A stretch of DNA of 64,000 nucleotides from an uncultured Saprospiraceae bacterium (GCA_905480605.1 CAJQRD010000037.1:1-64000), one strand, 5' to 3'. Positions 18,020 through 27,276 are shown, numbered from the stretch's first letter. A program made the numbers and translations. The notes: generated by a model not told the origin, from the letters alone.

Positions 18020-18043
18020 GCAATAGTAAAGACAAATTATAAG

Positions 18044-18079
18044 ATAAGCTCAAACGCATACCGTTTGGGCTTATTTTTT
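18044..18079 (+). terminator. Terminator of the sigma factor-channel-DUF3078 operon
   Basis: Arms 18044-18056 and 18062-18074 (ATAAGCtCAAACG / CGTTTGgGCTTAT) with a 5-base loop, followed by TTTTT. It lies 25 bases after the DUF3078 stop codon. Confidence 0.85.
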
Positions 18080-18145
18080 GAATTACATTAAACTATAGAT
18101 ACGATATTACTGTTAGAGTCGTTTACTAGAGACATAATTTAAAAT

Positions 18146-19507
18146 ATGTATTGTAAATCCAGCTTATTTTCTCTATTTCTTTTTTTGTGTATAAGTGCTG
18201 CTAATATTCTTGCCCAGGATCGCATTGGATTAACGCATGGAAAATTCAACGGTCTAACAGCCTCATATCTTAACCCAAGCTATCTTCTTAAATCTGAAAA
18301 CAGGTGGGAAATTCAAATAGCAGGTTTACACACTTTTTTTGACTCAAATTATGGTTACATAAAGAATTCCAATTTATTCGATGCAGCTATAAATGGTGAA
18401 TTGATAAATATCCCGGATATTGCTTATGATGATGTAACAGAAGCCCAGCCCCTCGATCTAATTTTCAATACTGAATATAAAAAAACTTACTTAGATACCA
18501 AGACCGGCGTTTTAGGTCCAGGTGCTTTCTACAAAATAAATAACAATATTGTAGTCGGTGTCAGCTCAAAATTTAGAGGAGCATTAACATCATTCGAAAT
18601 CCCTTCTTCACTAAATTACTACAATGTAACTGAACTTCCAGGAGATCAGATCTTCCTTGGAAATACATTTCAAGTCAATGCTTTGGCATGGTCAGAATAT
18701 GGCATCCATTACGCCCAATCGCTTTCAAAGCTAAGTTTTGGAGTTAATCTAAAGTACCTAAACGGATACACTTCCTTATCATTTGACAACAACCAAAACA
18801 TAAACTATATTGAAAGATCTGATACACTAATCGCCCTAGATAAGGGTCAATTTACTTTTGCACATCCTATACATGGAGAACAACCTGATGTAGTAGGTAA
18901 GGGCTGGTCAATTGACTTAGGTATTAATTACAAAAACGAGGATGGTTCCTATATTGGCTTCAGTATAATTGATTTAGGCTATATCAATCTTGATGGAAAA
19001 AATTACACAATAGACTTTGAAGAAAATCAATCTATTATATATGATGATTACAAGCCTATCAAGACAATTGATCAGCAAATAGAGCAAATGATAAAAGATG
19101 GATTTGTTATAGACTCAACTGCAGGACATTCTATAAACTTACCTACCGCCATTTCATTTCAATACCAAAAGTCATTTAAAAATAATTTCGGAATAGAAGC
19201 TCAATTGATCCAAAATTTAAAACTAAGTGACTATCAAGTTAGACATTCTAACAGTCTTAACGTATCCGCAACATACGACAAAAAACATTTTTCAGCTTTT
19301 CTACCAATTACCATGTACAACTACAATCATGTGCGCATTGGTGCAGCTATTAGAATTGGATACCTGACTCTAGGTTCAGATAAAATACTTTCTGTAATTG
19401 GCAAACAAGATAAATTTAGCGGTAGTGATTTCTATATTAATTTAAAGTTCTATCCTTTTAAAATAGGTGATAATGAAGATCAAAAAATCAACTGCTTTTC
19501 ATTTTAA
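18146..19507 (+). CDS. DUF5723-type outer-membrane protein
   Basis: A 453-residue exported protein with a signal peptide ending NILAQD. It has the features of the DUF5723 family: GKFNGLTASYLNPSYL after the signal peptide, GPGAFYKINNNIVVGVSSKF, WSEYGIHYAQSLSKLSFGVN, KGWSIDLGINYKNEDGSYIG and a terminal strand pattern (DFYINLKFYPFKIG). The alternation of polar and apolar residues suggests a barrel. Such proteins are common in Bacteroidota and have no established role. It stands alone between the operon terminator and the POT terminator region. Confidence 0.65.
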   Translation: MYCKSSLFSLFLFLCISAANILAQDRIGLTHGKFNGLTASYLNPSYLLKSENRWEIQIAGLHTFFDSNYGYIKNSNLFDAAINGELINIPDIAYDDVTEAQPLDLIFNTEYKKTYLDTKTGVLGPGAFYKINNNIVVGVSSKFRGALTSFEIPSSLNYYNVTELPGDQIFLGNTFQVNALAWSEYGIHYAQSLSKLSFGVNLKYLNGYTSLSFDNNQNINYIERSDTLIALDKGQFTFAHPIHGEQPDVVGKGWSIDLGINYKNEDGSYIGFSIIDLGYINLDGKNYTIDFEENQSIIYDDYKPIKTIDQQIEQMIKDGFVIDSTAGHSINLPTAISFQYQKSFKNNFGIEAQLIQNLKLSDYQVRHSNSLNVSATYDKKHFSAFLPITMYNYNHVRIGAAIRIGYLTLGSDKILSVIGKQDKFSGSDFYINLKFYPFKIGDNEDQKINCFSF

Positions 19508-19769
19508 TTTTTGTTAGCCGATTTCTGTTAACAGGCAAAGAATTATTAAACGTTTATGTCGCTATTCTGTAGCTGAAAGTTTTCTTCAATGAAGTTGCTT
19601 TTAACATATCTTCACGCCGTGACTATCAAAAATAAGGTTCAGACCTCATATTAACAATTGTTTGTTTTTCATTAAGCTACACAGTAGCGACAAATTAATA
19701 GATACAAATACTCATATTAAAAAGCTACAGAGTAGCGGCACATCAAATTCAATCACATTTGATCTAAAA
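19508..19769. repeat. Three copies of a 17-base palindromic repeat in a gene-free spacer
   Basis: The convergent gap after the DUF5723 gene holds three related 17-base units: 19675-19691 and 19723-19739 in direct orientation (AGCTACACAGTAGCGAC and AGCTACAGAGTAGCGGC) and 19558-19574 inverted (reverse complement AGCTACAGAATAGCGAC). Each unit is itself a small hairpin, GCTAC-nnn-GTAGC. Copies 1 and 2 can also pair with each other over most of their length. There is no gene here, and the units do not serve as the terminator, which is a separate element at 19770. Confidence 0.75.
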
Positions 19770-19803
19770 TAAAAAAAAGCCCTCACGTTTTGAATGAGGA
19801 CTT
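19770..19803 (-). terminator. Terminator of the POT transporter pair
   Basis: On the minus strand, arms 19795-19801 and 19779-19785 (GTCCTCA / TGAGGGC, one G-U pair) are followed by eight T (19771-19778). It lies 35 bases beyond the stop of the second POT gene. Confidence 0.8.
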
Positions 19804-19837
19804 CATAGTTTATAGTTGGTTTAACTATCTATTTATT

Positions 19838-21409
19838 TTATTTAACGCCGTGCATTAACTTCGTTACAAGTGGTGTTAATAACATCAACAAAACACCTGC
19901 AAAAACTGGAACGGCTGTGAAAATTAAAAAGAATGTACTCATATCATATTGAGCAGTAATTGTATCAATCATTCCTCCCATTTTACCTGCTAATTTATTA
20001 CCCATACCGATAGCGATATACCATAATCCAAACATCATTCCAATCATTGAAGCTGGAACCAATTTACTTACATACGACAATCCAACCGGAGATAAGAACA
20101 ATTCTCCCATTGTATGAAGAAAGTAAGCTAGAATCAACCATATCATACTTACAGAAGCTGTTGCAGCTCCTTGTTCGATCGATGACGAACCATAAGCAAG
20201 CACACCAAAACCCAATCCTAACAAAACAAGGCCAACTCCAAACTTTACAGTTGCCGGAGGATTAAATCGACTCTCCCATATCTTAGAAATAAATGGTGCC
20301 AAAGCAATAATAAAAAATGAATTTAATATTGAAAACCACGATGCTGGTACTTCAGTACTAACTTCATTAAACTGATTGTTCAACATCCATATTACTATTC
20401 CCCATATTATCACAAAACTTGTCCCAAGGAAAATATTAGAAAGAGCGTATTTCCTAAAGGTAATTTGAAATAATTTAAATAATACATAAGTAATTATTAC
20501 CAATGGTACAACCGTTAATAATGTATTACAAATTCTAAAAATATTAGCGGAACTACCCACAAGTTCTCTCTGAGTATAATCAGCGGCAAATATTGTCATT
20601 GAACCACCGGCTTGCTCAAAGGCAGCCCAGAAGAAAATTGTAAAGAAAGCCAAGATTCCAACCACGATATAACGATCACGTTGAACATTTGCTGGTACCT
20701 TTTCGTCCTCTTCCTTTTCTTCATAATGTTCAATGGCATCATCATACTCTATAGTTTCCGTTGGCGACAATCCTATTCTTCCAAATATACCTTGCGCAAA
20801 CCAAAATTGCAACATCCCGAAAAACATGAAGATTCCTGCCAAGCCAAAACCAAAGTGCCATCCAACAGTCTCTCCTATATAACCACATAAAAGTATACCT
20901 ATAAAAGCACCGGCATTTACACCCATATAGAAAATTGTGAATGCACCATCTTTTTTATCCTGTGCATTTTTATACACACCACTAATGATAGACGTAATGT
21001 TTGGTTTAAATAATCCATTACCAGCTACCAATCCTGCTATACCGACATAAAGTGCCCAAGACGTATCTAATGCCATCGAAGCATGCCCTAACGTCATTAT
21101 TAATGCTCCTAAAGCAACGGCCTTACGGTATCCCAAAAAACGATCCGCTAAAAACCCTCCAACTATAGGTGAAAAATAGACCAACATTGTATATGTACCA
21201 TATAGGGACAAAGCTTCTTCTCGAGTCCATCCCCAACCACCTTCCATCAAGGATCGTGTTAAAAATAGAACCAAGATTGCTCTCATTCCATAATAGGAAA
21301 AACGTTCCCACATTTCTGTAAAGAACAATACAAACAACCCTGATGGGTGACCCATCAATAATTTATTGTTCATTTCTGAACCTTCAAATCTGTATTTTGC
21401 TGTACTCAT
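19838..21409 (-). CDS. POT-family proton-coupled peptide transporter
   Basis: A 523-residue inner-membrane MFS protein of the POT (PTR2) family that imports di- and tripeptides with protons. The family motif ExxERFxYYG is seen as TEMWERFSYYGMRAILVLF near residue 33, and the second motif as FTIFYMGVNAGAFIGILLCG near residue 160. About 12-14 membrane segments are present; an acidic cytoplasmic loop (EYDDAIEHYEEKEEDEKVP) lies near residue 230. The N-terminal 18 residues (MSTAKYRFEGSEMNNKLL) are polar. The gene lies 17 bases after its paralogue at 21427 and is followed by a terminator. Confidence 0.9.
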   Translation of the reverse strand: MSTAKYRFEGSEMNNKLLMGHPSGLFVLFFTEMWERFSYYGMRAILVLFLTRSLMEGGWGWTREEALSLYGTYTMLVYFSPIVGGFLADRFLGYRKAVALGALIMTLGHASMALDTSWALYVGIAGLVAGNGLFKPNITSIISGVYKNAQDKKDGAFTIFYMGVNAGAFIGILLCGYIGETVGWHFGFGLAGIFMFFGMLQFWFAQGIFGRIGLSPTETIEYDDAIEHYEEKEEDEKVPANVQRDRYIVVGILAFFTIFFWAAFEQAGGSMTIFAADYTQRELVGSSANIFRICNTLLTVVPLVIITYVLFKLFQITFRKYALSNIFLGTSFVIIWGIVIWMLNNQFNEVSTEVPASWFSILNSFFIIALAPFISKIWESRFNPPATVKFGVGLVLLGLGFGVLAYGSSSIEQGAATASVSMIWLILAYFLHTMGELFLSPVGLSYVSKLVPASMIGMMFGLWYIAIGMGNKLAGKMGGMIDTITAQYDMSTFFLIFTAVPVFAGVLLMLLTPLVTKLMHGVK

Positions 21410-21426
21410 TTTATTATAAAGTTGGT

Positions 21427-22803
21427 TTATGATGCTAATTCAAATCCTTCTGTTTCATCGTGGTCATCTAATTTCAAATCTTCTGCGCCATGCGTTAATC
21501 TCTTAAGTGGTTTTAGCATTGCCAAAACGATTAGACCAACAACAACTGTGAAGATAAAGATTCCAGTGAAAATAGCTTTTTCACCTGCATCAGCAGCTGA
21601 CTCCCCTAAGAGTCCTGCTACTTTATTTCCAAAGCCCGTAGCTGCAAAATAAGCACCCATCATAAATGAAGCATATTTAATTGGAGCCAGTTTTGTAATA
21701 AATGAAAGTGCAACAGGTGACGCACATAACTCTCCAATAGTATGAAACAAATAAGCTAAAACCAACCAATACATAGCTGATGAACCTGTAGCTTCAAATT
21801 CTTGTGCTGCAAAGCGCATAAATAAAAAACCAAATCCCATTATTATTATTCCTACTGCCATTTTAAACAATGAAGATCCTTCTCTACCTTTTAATTTCCA
21901 CTTGTACCAAAATCCTGCTACAACAGTACCAAATACAATAATAAAAAATGCATTTACAGATTGAAACCAAGATGCAGGTACTTCAAAACCACCTATCATT
22001 CTATCTGTTTTCTGATCAGCATACAAGTTCAATAAACCACCCGCTTGCTCAAATGCACCCCAAAAAACAATTATTAATAAGAAAGACAAAAACATAACTA
22101 ACATTCTATCCTTCTCTATTTTAGTTAATGGTTTGCTCATCAATTCTTTATTAGGACTATCCGAGTTGCCCAAAAACTCACCTACACCACGTAAGTATTT
22201 TTGTCCCCATTGATAAACTATCATTCCCAAAATCATACCTAATCCGGCCAGTCCAAATCCATAATGCCAACCGATTGATTCTCCTACATAACCTACAATT
22301 AAAGCTGAAAGAAATGCTCCAATATTTATTCCAATATAAAAAATAGTAAACCCTTTATCTCTCCTTTCATCACCTTCTTTATATAATCCTCCAACCATTG
22401 TTGAGATGTTTGGTTTCAATAGACCTACACCAGCAATTATCAAAATCAAACCTAGAAAAAATGCCCAATCTTGTTGAACGGCCAAGACACAGTGACCAGC
22501 AACCAATATCCACCCTCCGTATAAAACAGATTTTCTTTGGCCAATCAATTTATCTGCTATTAGTCCACCAGGAATTGATGCGACATATACCAACATAGTA
22601 TACCATCCGTAGAGTTTTAATGCCTCTGTGTCTGTCCAGCCCATTCCAGGGTTTTCATCAGCTGTTTTCCCAACTATATAAAGGACCAAAATTGCCCTCA
22701 TACCGTAGTATGAAAAACGCTCCCACATTTCTGTGAAAAATAAAACATACAATCCTACAGGATGCCCAAATAGCTGAGGTTGTTCTTCTAAATTCTTATT
22801 CAT
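21427..22803 (-). CDS. POT-family proton-coupled peptide transporter (paralogue)
   Basis: A 458-residue POT transporter, first of a tandem pair. It has the same signatures as its neighbour (TEMWERFSYYGMRAILVLYI; FTIFYIGINIGAFLSALIVG; AFEQAGGLLNLYADQ). The C-terminus ends in an acidic tail (DLKLDDHDETEGFELAS). Identity to the neighbour is obvious in the motifs but low in loops, so the duplication is old. The two genes probably form one transcript starting near 22830. Confidence 0.9.
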   Translation of the reverse strand: MNKNLEEQPQLFGHPVGLYVLFFTEMWERFSYYGMRAILVLYIVGKTADENPGMGWTDTEALKLYGWYTMLVYVASIPGGLIADKLIGQRKSVLYGGWILVAGHCVLAVQQDWAFFLGLILIIAGVGLLKPNISTMVGGLYKEGDERRDKGFTIFYIGINIGAFLSALIVGYVGESIGWHYGFGLAGLGMILGMIVYQWGQKYLRGVGEFLGNSDSPNKELMSKPLTKIEKDRMLVMFLSFLLIIVFWGAFEQAGGLLNLYADQKTDRMIGGFEVPASWFQSVNAFFIIVFGTVVAGFWYKWKLKGREGSSLFKMAVGIIIMGFGFLFMRFAAQEFEATGSSAMYWLVLAYLFHTIGELCASPVALSFITKLAPIKYASFMMGAYFAATGFGNKVAGLLGESAADAGEKAIFTGIFIFTVVVGLIVLAMLKPLKRLTHGAEDLKLDDHDETEGFELAS

Positions 22804-23296
22804 ATTTATTTATTTCGATTAGCGGGTCTAAAATAGATTTTTTAATGGAAAATCAGGCTAAATGCAGCATATTATTACTGACTTTAAGAAAGTATTAGTT
22901 CATCACATATCTTAAACAATAGGGATAGAACCTAATGATTATAAAATTACAGATCTTCTTGAAGCTATTATTATCAATCAAAACTGTACAAAAAGAAAAT
23001 TTAGAAACTTTTGTGAATGAAAACTGGAGAGATAAAAATAAAGCACAGCCAAAATAATTAAGAGTTAAAGTTGGTTTAATACATTCGAAAATCCTAGCCT
23101 TAAGATAATACTTACTCTTTACTCAAAACCTTTTTTTTGACCGTGCTTATGGCTTTATGAGACTTAATTTAACCCTAAGTTAAATAAAAGAATATAAATC
23201 GGGCTAATTCGGATTGGGTAAAATTCATATATGAAATATGCATAATATATAAAATAATGTAATGAGCTTTGTGCAATACACCAATAATATGAACAC
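22804..23296. other. Intergenic spacer, nothing recognised
   Basis: Nearly 500 AT-rich bases between two minus-strand genes. It must contain the promoter of the POT pair at its low end and the 3' end of the DUF4230 transcript at the high end, but I see no strong hairpin with a T-tract and no short reading frame of clear coding character. Confidence 0.35.
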
Positions 23297-23899
23297 TTAG
23301 CCCTTTATCATACGCTTTTTGTTCTTTAGCACAACCCTCCATCCAGATGGCCCAACTAAAGCACTTAATAAATCTACTATTTTACTCTTTTGACTTTCTG
23401 CCTCATCAAACAATTCACCATTTCTAATCATTTCTACGGCATATTTCTTTGCTTTCGCATTCAGGTCCGTCAGCTCTTTTTCATCAAAAGAATTAAATAG
23501 CCCTTCATCCAAATCATAATAATCCAAATCATAATCAATAGAAAGTATTTCTGGCTCTGGAAAGTTCCTGATAATTATTTCCTTTTTCCCATCGTCAACA
23601 TCAAATTTGGCTTTTTCAAAATCAAAGCCGACTGAAACTTTTGCTTTTACGCGAACCATTGCCTTTTTTCTCAGAAAATTAATATCCCAATATTTGTATT
23701 GCTTATAATCATAAATTTCTGACACATAACCCTCAACAGCAACCATTTTAAAAACCTTGGCTACCCTTTCCATCACAACCTCAACTTTCTCAACCTCATG
23801 GCTTTCAAAAATTTCTAACTTTTGTCCATAATACATTCCCACAACTGATGCTAATACTATTAAACAAACAATAACAATATATTTATAAATGCTTTTCAT
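23297..23899 (-). CDS. DUF4230 membrane-anchored protein
   Basis: A 200-residue protein with one N-terminal membrane segment (YIVIVCLIVLASVVGMYYG) and a soluble domain of the DUF4230 type (VEGYVSEIYDYKQY, KAMVRVKAKVSVGFDFEKAK, EIIIRNFPEPEILSIDYDLD, KAKKYAVEMIRNGELFDEA). It is likely anchored in the inner membrane with the domain in the periplasm. The function is unknown. It is the last gene of the run that begins with greA, 9 bases after the DUF3108 gene. Confidence 0.75.
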   Translation of the reverse strand: MKSIYKYIVIVCLIVLASVVGMYYGQKLEIFESHEVEKVEVVMERVAKVFKMVAVEGYVSEIYDYKQYKYWDINFLRKKAMVRVKAKVSVGFDFEKAKFDVDDGKKEIIIRNFPEPEILSIDYDLDYYDLDEGLFNSFDEKELTDLNAKAKKYAVEMIRNGELFDEAESQKSKIVDLLSALVGPSGWRVVLKNKKRMIKG

Positions 23900-23908
23900 T
23901 AATTTCTA

Positions 23909-24712
23909 TTAATCTGTTATATCAAAATCAAAATTAAATTTACTTCCTTTTACTGACTTCAATACAGCTTTGATAGAACCGAATTTAATTGGCGACTCTA
24001 TTTGCATGGGAATATTATTTCCATCATTAGAAACCCAGATATCCATCACATCTCCATCATCAAAAATATTGCCTCCAATCAGATCTGCTTGCATATGCCA
24101 AGTGCTTACCTTTCCAACACTTTTCAATTTAGACGTTTCTAGTCCCCTAAAATGAATATCAAGCTCCAATAATTCTTTATCAAAAAATATACGAAATGGA
24201 ATACTGGTTTCTTCTGCTTTTTTTCCAAAATCAATTCCCCTCATTAAGTATATCGCAGACAACATATCCAAAACATTCTCCTTGGTATCAAACTTAAAAT
24301 ATTTAGCTACATCTTTTGTCCTGCCAAAATATTCCTCTACACTTAAATCATCATGATCAAACTTCAAGCTATCATACCTAATATAGGACCCTTCCTCTAT
24401 ATCTCTGCGAAAGTATATTGGTTTTAAAGTGCTCTTATCTATTCTAGTGATATAATTATCAGATACTTTAAAAACAGAATCGTAGGATGGGTAACTCATC
24501 CCAACAACTCTGACCTCATAAGCACTATCTGTTTCTGTTGTGAAAAATGTCACCTCCCCTGTTGGCACCCAAACAAACTTCCAATTATAATAGACCTTAT
24601 AAGTGATTTCCTCACCATCAGTAAATGCATTGTGATTTAGTGTTGGAATTTGAGAAAACCCAATTACGCTTGTAAAAAAAAGTAATAAAAGATTTACAAT
24701 TATGAATCTCAT
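23909..24712 (-). CDS. DUF3108 domain exported protein
   Basis: A 267-residue protein with a signal peptide (RFIIVNLLLLFFTSVIGFSQ) and the DUF3108 pattern: GEEITYKVYYNWKFVWVPTGEVTF at the start, YEVRVVGMSYPSYDSVFKV, DNYITRIDKSTLKPIYFRRD, then VLDMLSAIYLMRGIDF, and near the end DIWVSNDGNNIPMQIESPIKFGSIKAVLKS. It is expected in the periplasm or attached to the outer membrane. No catalytic motif is evident. It lies between the UPF0104-type and DUF4230 genes with 9-base gaps on both sides. Confidence 0.78.
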   Translation of the reverse strand: MRFIIVNLLLLFFTSVIGFSQIPTLNHNAFTDGEEITYKVYYNWKFVWVPTGEVTFFTTETDSAYEVRVVGMSYPSYDSVFKVSDNYITRIDKSTLKPIYFRRDIEEGSYIRYDSLKFDHDDLSVEEYFGRTKDVAKYFKFDTKENVLDMLSAIYLMRGIDFGKKAEETSIPFRIFFDKELLELDIHFRGLETSKLKSVGKVSTWHMQADLIGGNIFDDGDVMDIWVSNDGNNIPMQIESPIKFGSIKAVLKSVKGSKFNFDFDITD

Positions 24713-24721
24713 TAAATAAAA

Positions 24722-25696
24722 TTAACGCCACTTATAAAGAATGAGCACTAACCCTAATAACGCTGGCAACATCAAATTTATTACCCACAACATTACAGTC
24801 GCCGCCAAAGCAACCGAAAGGTGCAGGCCTATGATTTTCCATACCAAGATCGCAATTTCAGTCCTTGCCAAAAAACTTAAAAATGGCGGCAAGGGAATTG
24901 TGGATTGGATTAAAAATATTGCAGAGATGCCGCCAATCAACTCCAATATTGAGTTCTCAACATTTAAAAAATACAATATCAATACGTATTGTGTAATATA
25001 AATCGAATAGCGAAGTATTGAAAGCAACATTAGATGGAATTTAGAGGCTATACCCAATTCATCTATTCTACCCAAAGAGAGCTTTTCATTTACCCAAGGA
25101 ATTGAACCTATATGTCCTATTATTACGTCAACCTTTAGCATTACAAACAAGGCCATCACAACGACAACAGTGTTGAGTATAACAAAAGGCCACATGTGTT
25201 CTTCAAAATGATTGTTAAGTTGAATGAGGAAATACATTGCGATTATACCAAACGATAAATTGACAACATTTTGATATATGCTGCATAACAACGTGGCATA
25301 TAACGATGGTTTTTTATACTCTGAACGCAATAATAACATACGACCTGCATAATCGCCAAGTTTAAAAGGCGTTATCATTGACAATGTCAATCCTGCAATA
25401 GTACTCTCAATTGATTTTTTTAATGAAACAGGTTTTCCTATGTATTGCATAACCATCTGCCACCTTCTTGATTCTATAAACCAATTAAGTGGCATTAAAA
25501 TTAAGACAAAGAAAACATAATGGATCTTATTTTTGGATAAAGAAGGCCATACCAATTCATTCTTATAACCATTCAGTGTAATATAAATGCAATAAAAAAG
25601 CAGTATTGCGATTATAGGTTTTAGCAATTTGACTACCCAGGATTGATTTGGTCTTATATAAGGATATTCAAATTTATTTACCATCACAATTTTCAA
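24722..25696 (-). CDS. Lysylphosphatidylglycerol synthase TM region / UPF0104 family membrane protein
   Basis: A 324-residue integral membrane protein with about eight hydrophobic segments. The family signature is seen in LNWFIESRRWQMVMQYIG, TIAGLTLSMITPFKLGDYAGR (the glycine/proline-rich re-entrant block), SIYQNVVNLSFGI and AIFLIQSTIPLPPFLSFLAR. These proteins include the flippase part of MprF and AglD; none of the family's bacterial orphans has a settled function. There is no catalytic aminoacyl-transferase domain. Start ATG at 25696 is used; the ATG at 25684 is also possible. The gene begins 2 bases after the ruvC stop. Confidence 0.75.
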   Translation of the reverse strand: MKIVMVNKFEYPYIRPNQSWVVKLLKPIIAILLFYCIYITLNGYKNELVWPSLSKNKIHYVFFVLILMPLNWFIESRRWQMVMQYIGKPVSLKKSIESTIAGLTLSMITPFKLGDYAGRMLLLRSEYKKPSLYATLLCSIYQNVVNLSFGIIAMYFLIQLNNHFEEHMWPFVILNTVVVVMALFVMLKVDVIIGHIGSIPWVNEKLSLGRIDELGIASKFHLMLLSILRYSIYITQYVLILYFLNVENSILELIGGISAIFLIQSTIPLPPFLSFLARTEIAILVWKIIGLHLSVALAATVMLWVINLMLPALLGLVLILYKWR

Positions 25697-25698
25697 TA

Positions 25699-26253
25699 TT
25701 ACTTTATGCGATCAGGATTTTCCTTTAGAAATTTCTTCCAACTGTTTGTCTTGGATTTTAATACACCACCTGAGCCCAATTGATGAAAGTGTGTCATTGC
25801 CGCTCCTAATGCATCAGTAGCATCAAGGTAATGATCTTTGACTGTAAACCTTAGCATACCTTTCAACATCGCTGCCACTTGTTCTTTTGAGGCGTTTCCG
25901 TTTCCAGTAATTGATTGTTTTATTTTCTTTGGCGAGTACTCAATAATTTCTAGTCCCATAGTCATAGCCGCTGCCATGGATACACCTTGAGCTCTTCCCA
26001 ACTTCAACATAGATTGCACATTCTTACCGAAGAAAGGAGCTTCAATGGCCATGTGTTGTGGAAGGTATGTTTCTATTATTTCTTGCAGTTGTAAGAATAT
26101 CTCCTTCAATTTGGTTTGATGATCTTCAAAGCTGCGTAAATCCAATACCCCAATATCAAGTACAACAGGCTTTCTATCAATAATCTCAATCACGGCATAT
26201 CCAAGTACATTGGTTCCTGGATCAACGCCGATAATTTTTGATACTTTAGCCAC
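25699..26253 (-). CDS. ruvC: Crossover junction endodeoxyribonuclease RuvC
   Basis: A 184-residue Holliday junction resolvase. The catalytic acids are visible: Asp11 in IIGVDPGTNVLGYAV, Glu in HMAIEAPFFGKN (about residue 70) and the Asp pair in DHYLDATDALGAAMTH (about 140-146). The middle block MLKLGRAQGVSMAAAM is typical. It acts with RuvAB, which is not in the window. It is the third gene of the greA run, 46 bases after the HIT gene. Confidence 0.96.
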   Translation of the reverse strand: MAKVSKIIGVDPGTNVLGYAVIEIIDRKPVVLDIGVLDLRSFEDHQTKLKEIFLQLQEIIETYLPQHMAIEAPFFGKNVQSMLKLGRAQGVSMAAAMTMGLEIIEYSPKKIKQSITGNGNASKEQVAAMLKGMLRFTVKDHYLDATDALGAAMTHFHQLGSGGVLKSKTNSWKKFLKENPDRIK

Positions 26254-26299
26254 GTAAGAAATTTAATATTATAGTTCGGTATACAAACTCTTAAGATTC

Positions 26300-26698
26300 C
26301 TAAGAACCAAAAGCAACAGAGATTTTACCAGCGATATTTTCAAACTCTTCCTTAGTCAATTCTAATTTTGGACGAGAAAAATCCATATCTGACATCTTGT
26401 TTATTGGGATAAGATGAATATGAGCATGCGGCACCTCAAGTCCTATAACGGTTAGACCAATTCTATCGCACGGAATTACTTTTTCAATAGCTTTTCCTAC
26501 GCGCTTCGCAAACAGACTTAAGCCCATCAATATATCGTCATTCAAATCAAAAATATAATCAACTTCAACCTTGGGGATTACCAAAGCATGTCCCTGTTGA
26601 AGTGGGTTAATATCTAGAAATGCAAAATAACTTTCGCTCTCTGCAATTTTATAGCAAGGAATCTCACCATTGATTATTTTAGAAAAAACACTTGCCAT
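26300..26698 (-). CDS. HIT family nucleotide-binding protein
   Basis: A 132-residue cytosolic protein of the histidine triad superfamily (Hint/HinT-like). The triad is seen in EVPHAHIHLIPI near residue 95, and the N-terminal block reads FSKIINGEIPCYKIAESESYFAFLDINPLQQGHALVIPK. Such proteins hydrolyse nucleoside phosphoramidates or similar adducts; the physiological substrate is not evident. It starts 2 bases after the greA stop, so the two are co-transcribed, an order common in Bacteroidota. Confidence 0.92.
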   Translation of the reverse strand: MASVFSKIINGEIPCYKIAESESYFAFLDINPLQQGHALVIPKVEVDYIFDLNDDILMGLSLFAKRVGKAIEKVIPCDRIGLTVIGLEVPHAHIHLIPINKMSDMDFSRPKLELTKEEFENIAGKISVAFGS

Positions 26699-26700
26699 AA

Positions 26701-27174
26701 TTACAAGGAAATCTCCAAGATTTCAAACTGAATAATACCACCTGGTGTTTCAATTTCAACCTTATCACCTACTTCTTGTCCAAGAACTCCTTGACCAATT
26801 GGAGAATTTACAGAAATCTTTTTTGCCTTTAAATCAGCTTCTGTTTCTGATACAAGTTTGTACGTAATTTCCTTGTTGTTCTTTAAGTTTCTAAGTCTGA
26901 CATTTGATAAAATGGTAACACGAGATGTATCTAGCTCACTTTCATCAATTACCCTAGCTTTAGCCATAGCTTTTTCAAGCTCATTTATTTTAGCTTCAAG
27001 CATACCTTGTGCATCTTTTGCAGCATCATATTCTGCATTTTCTGACAAATCACCTTTTTCTCTTGCTTCAGCAATCGCTTTTGCAGCATTGGATCTTCCT
27101 TCAGATTTAAGCAATTCTAGATCAGCTCTTAACTTATCAAACCCTTCTTGGGTCATGTAGCTGTATATAGACAT
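26701..27174 (-). CDS. greA: Transcription elongation factor GreA
   Basis: A 157-residue factor that rescues backtracked RNA polymerase by stimulating transcript cleavage. The N-terminal coiled coil contains the catalytic tip acids (AREKGDLSENAEYDAAKD, about residues 37-55) and the C-terminal FKBP-like domain ends SPIGQGVLGQEVGDKVEIET, then PGGIIQFEILEISL. The length is standard. It leads the six-gene run down to DUF4230. Confidence 0.97.
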   Translation of the reverse strand: MSIYSYMTQEGFDKLRADLELLKSEGRSNAAKAIAEAREKGDLSENAEYDAAKDAQGMLEAKINELEKAMAKARVIDESELDTSRVTILSNVRLRNLKNNKEITYKLVSETEADLKAKKISVNSPIGQGVLGQEVGDKVEIETPGGIIQFEILEISL

Positions 27175-27197
27175 ATTGTTACGTTTTGTGTATTATA

Positions 27198-27233
27198 TAA
27201 AAATAAAACGTTTCCACCAAATGGCGGAAACGT
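27198..27233 (-). terminator. Terminator of the TonB receptor-secreted protein-PorV-like operon
   Basis: On the minus strand, arms 27223-27233 and 27209-27219 (ACGTTTCCGCC / GGTGGAAACGT, one mismatch) close a 3-base loop and are followed by TTTATTTTT. It lies 44 bases after the stop of the PorV-like gene. Confidence 0.82.
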
Positions 27234-27276
27234 CGTATAACTTATTATAAAAGTATAAATTTCTTTAGAAAGTTCC

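Noticed and set aside
19558-19739. CRISPR-like array
   Set aside because: Only three 17-base units with unequal spacing and mixed orientation, and no cas genes nearby.
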